The notes under the pieces were generated by a model, which ran no database searches, was not told where the DNA came from, and saw only the letters and a program-made list of their open reading frames with translations. 64,000 nt of DNA from Bugulina stolonifera. Taxonomy: Eukaryota; Bryozoa; Gymnolaemata; Cheilostomatida; Bugulidae. How positions within the stretch are numbered: the first letter of the stretch is position 1; each line of letters opens with the position of its first letter. Below, piece after piece: positions 49,794 to 64,000 of the stretch. The position numbers and the translations under genes were made by a program. Location: NCBI GenBank assembly GCA_935421135.1, contig OW285191.1, positions 11,163,700 to 11,227,699 on the forward strand, in the 5' to 3' direction.

Positions 49794-51354
49794 ATATTAT
49801 CTAATGTGTGCTTGAGCTTATATATGCATATAACTTGCTATCTACATGTATATAATCTTGGGAGAGGACAACTTCTGATTATGGCCATTAGTTTACGGGA
49901 GCCCATGGGTGTGATATTTAAGGAAGTTGTACATCTGCTAAGACTTGATTAGGCTAGACTCATGTGATCAAAACTTTATAGTCATATTTCTTTTTCGAAT
50001 GTACAACATATATAATATGTACATGTAAACAGTAGTTTGGTTTCTCTTTTCTAAAGTATCAGGTTGCTATACTGAAGTTAGAGCTAACAGCTAACATACC
50101 CACAACTGTAGACCACCTGGATCCCAAGCTATACAATTACAAATACCACATTCGTTCCTATTGCCAGGGAGCTTAGGGTTGACCTAGTTCCAATGACATC
50201 AGGTAGTTCATAAGTGGACAGAGAAAAATGACGTAAAATGCAACAATCTATGTGCTTCAACTAATTGTTGTATTAGTAGCTGTGTTGTTGGGTTTTGGAG
50301 ACCTCTTTGATGAGGGAGTTATGCTATACTGCACAAAATTTAACACAGCTGCATGTAAAGTTCCACTTTTGATGGAATCATGCTGGACCTGAGAATATTT
50401 GAGTAATGAGTATCTGAGCATTTTTGCCATTATGACCAGATTATTTTATTGAAGTATTATTACATAAAAAATTACTGCCAACTACATGTAAACAGTGGTC
50501 ACACCAAAGAGATTCATAATGTTGCCATACATTTCATGTTCTAAAGCTGAAACTATAAGTTGTGTGTGAGTATTATTTCCATTGCATCGAATTCAATATT
50601 ACTTCCGTCTTTATGTTTCAGACTATGTGCATACATGTACATTTGTTTACATGTTTGTAAATGGTTATCTATTATGATGCCTGCACATGGAGGCATGTAG
50701 ATCTATACACACGTACATGTACATTAGTACGTAGATATACAGCTACATGTACATGATGTATATTACATACATCACAGTTTAAATATACACTTGTACAATA
50801 TACTTTAGGATAACTACATGTACATGTATAAAGTAATATAGCTTAGCACTGCTCCTTTTACCCATGCATTTAAATCTTATGTTTATGATGTTTGAAACTT
50901 CCTTGTGTATAATTACACCGATTCACCTGAATTGTAGATATGAACTTTTCAAAATAACAATTAAGCCATTTCAATAACATACATATATGAAGCTTTTATA
51001 CTGTAATGCTGTAATCTTGATCACTACTGGACTAATTCCAACAATTATTATTTAAATAATTATTATATTCCAGAAAAAGGTGAAGTCTAGAGTCGAACAA
51101 CACCAATCATGAATGGCTAGATCAAAAGTATATGAAATCATGAATGTCAATTACATGTAGAAAGCTGTAAGGGCCCTGGAAAAAGGAAACTTGTGCATGA
51201 TCAGAACATGAAAAATAATTAGGAGTTGCCTTCTTACTACAAGAAAACTTCACGAATCTTAATTATCAAATATGTTGCCGTAATATAAGCGGAAATCATT
51301 TCCAGGAAGGCCGAACTACTGTAGTCGCCAATATGCTACAAGAACACAGCAAAG
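49794..51354. other. Upstream region of MED29
   Basis: AT-rich DNA between the retroelement and MED29. It holds copies of the dispersed motif at 49861-49876 and 51221-51238 and a cluster of ACATGT palindromes around 50630-50830. No coding exon was found. The MED29 5' UTR probably starts within the last 100 bases, where an in-frame stop lies at 51322-51324. Confidence 0.55.
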
Positions 51355-53984
51355 ATGGCAGCCCCCACCCAGCATTTCCGATCTGCTCCTATGGCTTCAC
51401 AAAATCCAATACAAGATCCCAATCGGAGTGCTAGTCACGTTGAGCGACCAGAAAACTTTATCCAAGCTGCTTTTAAAAGAGATGTAGCAAAATCTAGAGA
51501 GATTTTAACGGTATGATATTGCGAAAAGACGTTCAACACTTCAATGCCGATGACATGCAGTTCATTTGATTTGAGATTAGATTTCAAAATTTACATTAGA
51601 TTAATGAAATTGATAATATTATTTTATGACAGAGATGTGTGCAAGTTTTATTTTGAAAACTCAAGTTTTCGTGGCCAACTCTTAGTTGTGACTCTTCAAG
51701 TTACAAGCCAATTCTTTCAGTGACAGATCGAAACTTTCAAGTTAAATATTTACATGAATCAAGGAGTAATGCATGAATACATGTCCCCAGGAACTCAAGT
51801 TTTTGTTAAGTTATCCAAGTTAACTACAAGCAAGTTTCAATTCTTTTCTTGTTTAACTCGAGTCTTTTTATAGAGTTACTGAGTTATTGTTTAGCTTATG
51901 GTGAAATTTTGTTAGGAAATGGTGTTAGAAGTTCAAATTTCAAAGCAAAATGTCACAGTTTTAGTGTAAAATATGTTATAGTTGTGGTTGGCGGTTATAA
52001 CTGTGGTTATTTCTATTCATTACACTTCACAGCTGCCCAATGAGAACTCGAGTTATCGAATATTTCAACATAATGATGCGTGAGTTGAAAGTCTTTGATC
52101 ATAGCCATAATTGAAATACAATTCAAGTTACAAGTTTTTGACAGCTGGATATTCAAGTTACGAGTCTTTATAATAAGCCATAAAATGTTGCTTGAATTAA
52201 CTCGAGTGAGAGTCTTTAACTCGAGTCTGGCATCTCTGTTTTATGATGATGATTATTTTATTTATAATCTATATTTTAATCATTATTATTATCTATTATG
52301 AAGCAGCACCCACAGTTGGTGTGAGGTCTGGCTGGTAATGATTTTCACAGGATTGACATGGAGCCGTCAAGTATTAGTATAGGCATTTGCTTTAGATGTT
52401 CAGTAGATGTAGGTGCTTTACTAAACTAGTTCAAGTTGTAAGCTTTTTATCATTGTTCAATTGTCTACCGTTTAAATCTTTAACCGGTATGGGCTGAGAG
52501 CTATTATGGTATCGATTGCTGTCTATAGTATTGATATTGATTGTACTTTGGCTCTGGTACGCGAGTTTGTTACCAAAAGGAAAGTGGTAATGTTATACTT
52601 ACAGCATATCACATATTGCCATGTTTTGTTTGTTTCGCAGGATTTGCTCAAGAAGTCAGCCTCACTATTACAAGAGAATACCAAACAACCAGGAAGGTAT
52701 GTACGCTTATGTTTGCATAACACCTCTTCATAATTGCGAAATGGATATGGGCCTAGCGTGTCACATCATTGGTTTATATAGCTGGTATCAAAATTAAATT
52801 ATACTTTCCAGAGGCCTACTTCTAGTGTTACCAAGGTCTTTTTGTTATAATAATGGGCAATGTGTGGTGTATACAAGTCATGTAGGCTACTGTATTAAAT
52901 AGCTGTATAAAATCTGTCTACAGTGTTTGAGTAGCCATGATATAATTTACCACTAGTACCTTGTTGGAAATATGAGTTCCTGTTAGCATACCAGTGGGGT
53001 ACATGGGAAAACTTGAGGATCTTGGCTCAATTAATTAAGCAATAAAGGTGACTTCAGACTTGTTTTTGCTAGCTGTTTGATGTCAATGTTACAAGTGTAA
53101 TATGTTCATGTTACAGTCAGAAGGATGGGCAACGGTTAAGACTAGAAAAAGGGTTAGAGGAATTGTTTGCTGTACTAGATCAAGTGGAGACAAATCTAGT
53201 GAGTTTATAGTGTAGTTTATAGCTATTAGTTAGGTTCACATATACATGTATACCTACTAAATACTGACAAGACACTTGATAACGTACAACACCAGTCTGT
53301 TCCAGTAGAACCAATACATTTGTGAGTGATTACATGTATATAGGTGTACATGTAAAAAGTTATCCTTCCACATATACATGTAAGCCTACTTGTATTGTGT
53401 TACAATGTAGAAACTGGCAATCCAATGGCATACGCAAGCCTTGGATTCAAAGAAACATGTGGGAATTCCAATAGCTAGTAAGAAGACAGACGAGGCTCAG
53501 ATACCTGCTACTAAAACTATACTCATCCAGGACTATATGAAGGTAAAGTACGAATGAGTCTCATATTATTTACTCTGTTTTGACTTTCATACAATTTATT
53601 ACAAATCCTCAGCCAATGGAAGTATAGATCTTCCAGCTTTTTCTGCAGCCTTCACATTGTTTACTTTGAGCTTTCACTGTGATAGTTTTATAGGACAATA
53701 TTGGGTATGTGGTCTCTATACAGTTAAGATTATTACAGTATTTGCAAATCATGTTAATTTACATGTATTTCTATACATGTAGAGCAGAATATAAGTGTGT
53801 GTATATTTGCATACATACATTGAATATCTTCTTCTGACAGGTGGTCAAGATACAAATACAAGCAGCCCAAGAGCTACATGACTTGATTACTGACACTGAG
53901 AACAGGTTGAGCAGATCGTCATCATTTCAGTCTCCACCAATGACTAGTCAGGTGACTCTGCCTGCGACCAGTAAGCCTCATTGA
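51355..53984 (+). CDS. MED29: Mediator complex subunit 29, 5 exons
   Basis: Exons: 51355-51510, 52641-52696, 53117-53198, 53411-53542 and 53841-53984, joining in frame to 189 residues (human MED29 is about 200). After a low-complexity N-terminus, residues about 40-165 are helical throughout and follow the MED29/Intersex layout: REILTDLLKKSASLLQENT, then LRLEKGLEELFAVLDQVETNLKLA, a short spacer, and DYMKVVKIQIQAAQELHDLI. MED29 is a metazoan tail/upper-module subunit of Mediator and helps relay activator signals to RNA polymerase II in the nucleus. Identity is moderate and rests on the order of helical blocks, so I am less sure than for the other host genes. An in-frame stop (51322-51324) precedes the ATG. 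The gene converges with poly(A) polymerase. Confidence 0.85.
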
Positions 53985-55117
53985 GCATGGTGAATGTATT
54001 CCAATGAAGACTAGTGGTCTATATGGTAGTGGTACATTATATGTAACATGGATGTGCATTCTCAGTTTAATGATTGATCTGCAATGTCATTATTTTGACA
54101 CCATTTTTAGAGATGTATAAAAGCCAATTCCATTGGTATAAGGATGTAAGTAATTAATCAATCTGGCTCTTGCTTCTTTTCGTGATAATATTGTAAATGT
54201 TTGTTAATTTAAAAAAAATTATTGTATCCTTTTGTACCTGGTGCTGAGGGTATGTAAATTTGAATTCATGTATGTAGTATAAGATAACTATAACATTTTA
54301 ATAACATACAGAGTAATTATTATATTTATTCAATAAAATATTGTGTACAACAACCATCTCACATTTGAATAGTCTACCGAAATGAGATTTTTGTGCTTTA
54401 TACACTCTTTCCCATGCTCAAATTGGTGACTGCTTGAAGTAGCTTTCACACAACTGGTTAGTTATCAATTATTCAAGGGGAGAAAACTTCAACTTGCTAA
54501 ATTTTCAAAGCGCAAGTTCAAGAACATGCACTTGTATAATGACAAAGACCAGTAGAACGGTACTGTTGTAACAACTTGTGATGTGAATCAATAAACAAAA
54601 TACTTTTTAATTGTTTTAAATGGAAATTTATTTTTGATAAAGTTTTCTTTACACTATAAAATTAAGAATACAAAATTCATGGCGAGTACAATGACTGCAC
54701 TGAGGGCATTTTTGCATTATATTTTTTCTTTGTTAAATTAAAGTGGCCAACCATGAAATAAGTTATGGCAGGAACACAACATAATTATGTAATGATAAAT
54801 TTGTATACAATATTTTTATATACACACAGTTTTGAGGTTACAAGGAGAGATGGATAATGGTATTGACTATTATTGGTGACTATATTATGGTAGCACCTCC
54901 GCACTCGCACTGAGCTATTGCAGGCCAATGCCACATAAAATTACTGTACATTTACGAATAACCCAAACCATCACTAACCTTGCAACCATTAAAATATAAA
55001 ACTAAAATGAAATTTTCCTTTATATCATGAATATTTTGTTTCTATATTTACATTTTCCTAGAAATAGTTTACAAAGTAGATGCTTATGGTTAAGTTAATG
55101 TTTTAGCTGCATAGTGT
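53985..55117. other. Convergent 3' ends of MED29 and poly(A) polymerase
   Basis: AT-rich shared 3' region of 1.1 kb. Plus-strand AATAAA signals at about 54332 and at 54590-54595 could end MED29. A minus-strand AATAAA (TTTATT at 54627-54632) could end the polymerase transcript. The second pair is only about 30 bp apart, so the two 3' UTRs probably abut or overlap. No other gene was seen. Confidence 0.55.
54590..54632. terminator. Back-to-back polyadenylation signals
   Basis: AATAAA on the plus strand at 54590-54595 faces AATAAA on the minus strand (TTTATT at 54627-54632). The hexamers are seen directly; use of either is inferred from the convergent gene order. Confidence 0.45.

Positions 55118-64000
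<8,883 letters not shown>

Overview
This window reads as intron-rich nuclear DNA of an animal. It is strongly AT-rich, has GT-AG introns throughout, and carries animal-type genes: a MEIS-class TALE homeobox gene, the Mediator subunit MED29, a GT31 glycosyltransferase with a Golgi anchor, and a canonical poly(A) polymerase. Protein similarity to the vertebrate counterparts is moderate outside the core domains, and the non-coding DNA is full of short palindromes of the ACATGT type. An early-branching animal such as a sponge is my guess, but the sequence does not prove it.

Layout from left to right. 1-2579: upstream DNA with a tRNA-like SINE candidate and a likely Meis promoter. 2580-32064 (+): a 12-exon Meis gene spread over 29.5 kb, with introns up to 7.3 kb that hold minisatellites, a 240-bp tandem duplication and two perfect RFX-type X-boxes. 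34072-38177 (+): an 8-exon SDE2 gene with ubiquitin-like fold, GG-KGG processing site and C-terminal SAP-like domain. 43658-39922 (-): an 8-exon beta-1,3-galactosyltransferase-family gene. 44683-49793: a complete, very young LTR retroelement (two 663-bp LTRs with 2 differences, tRNA-Leu primer site, one 1145-codon Gag-like ORF and no pol). 51355-53984 (+): a 5-exon MED29 gene. 64000-55118 (-): poly(A) polymerase, 20 visible exons, with only the first few codons beyond the right edge.

I assembled all five host genes by hand from splice sites. Every junction keeps frame, and the four genes whose start lies in the window each have an in-frame stop just upstream of the chosen ATG. SDE2/galactosyltransferase and MED29/poly(A) polymerase are convergent pairs. 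Galactosyltransferase and MED29 are divergent, and the retroelement sits between their 5' ends. Three genes act in nuclear RNA or transcription work (SDE2 in splicing and replication-fork control, MED29 in Mediator, PAP in 3'-end formation), but they do not form an operon-like unit.

The observations most worth following are: (1) the recently inserted, GC-richer, Gag-only LTR element, whose ORF carries a tandem zinc-finger-like module and ends 13 bp before the 3' LTR; (2) a short dispersed motif, roughly GARTTGYCYTCTC, found at least 15 times in both orientations and only in non-coding DNA, sometimes in hairpin or tandem form; (3) a 26-bp tandem repeat that straddles the Meis stop codon; and (4) X-box palindromes in the Meis promoter and intron 8.
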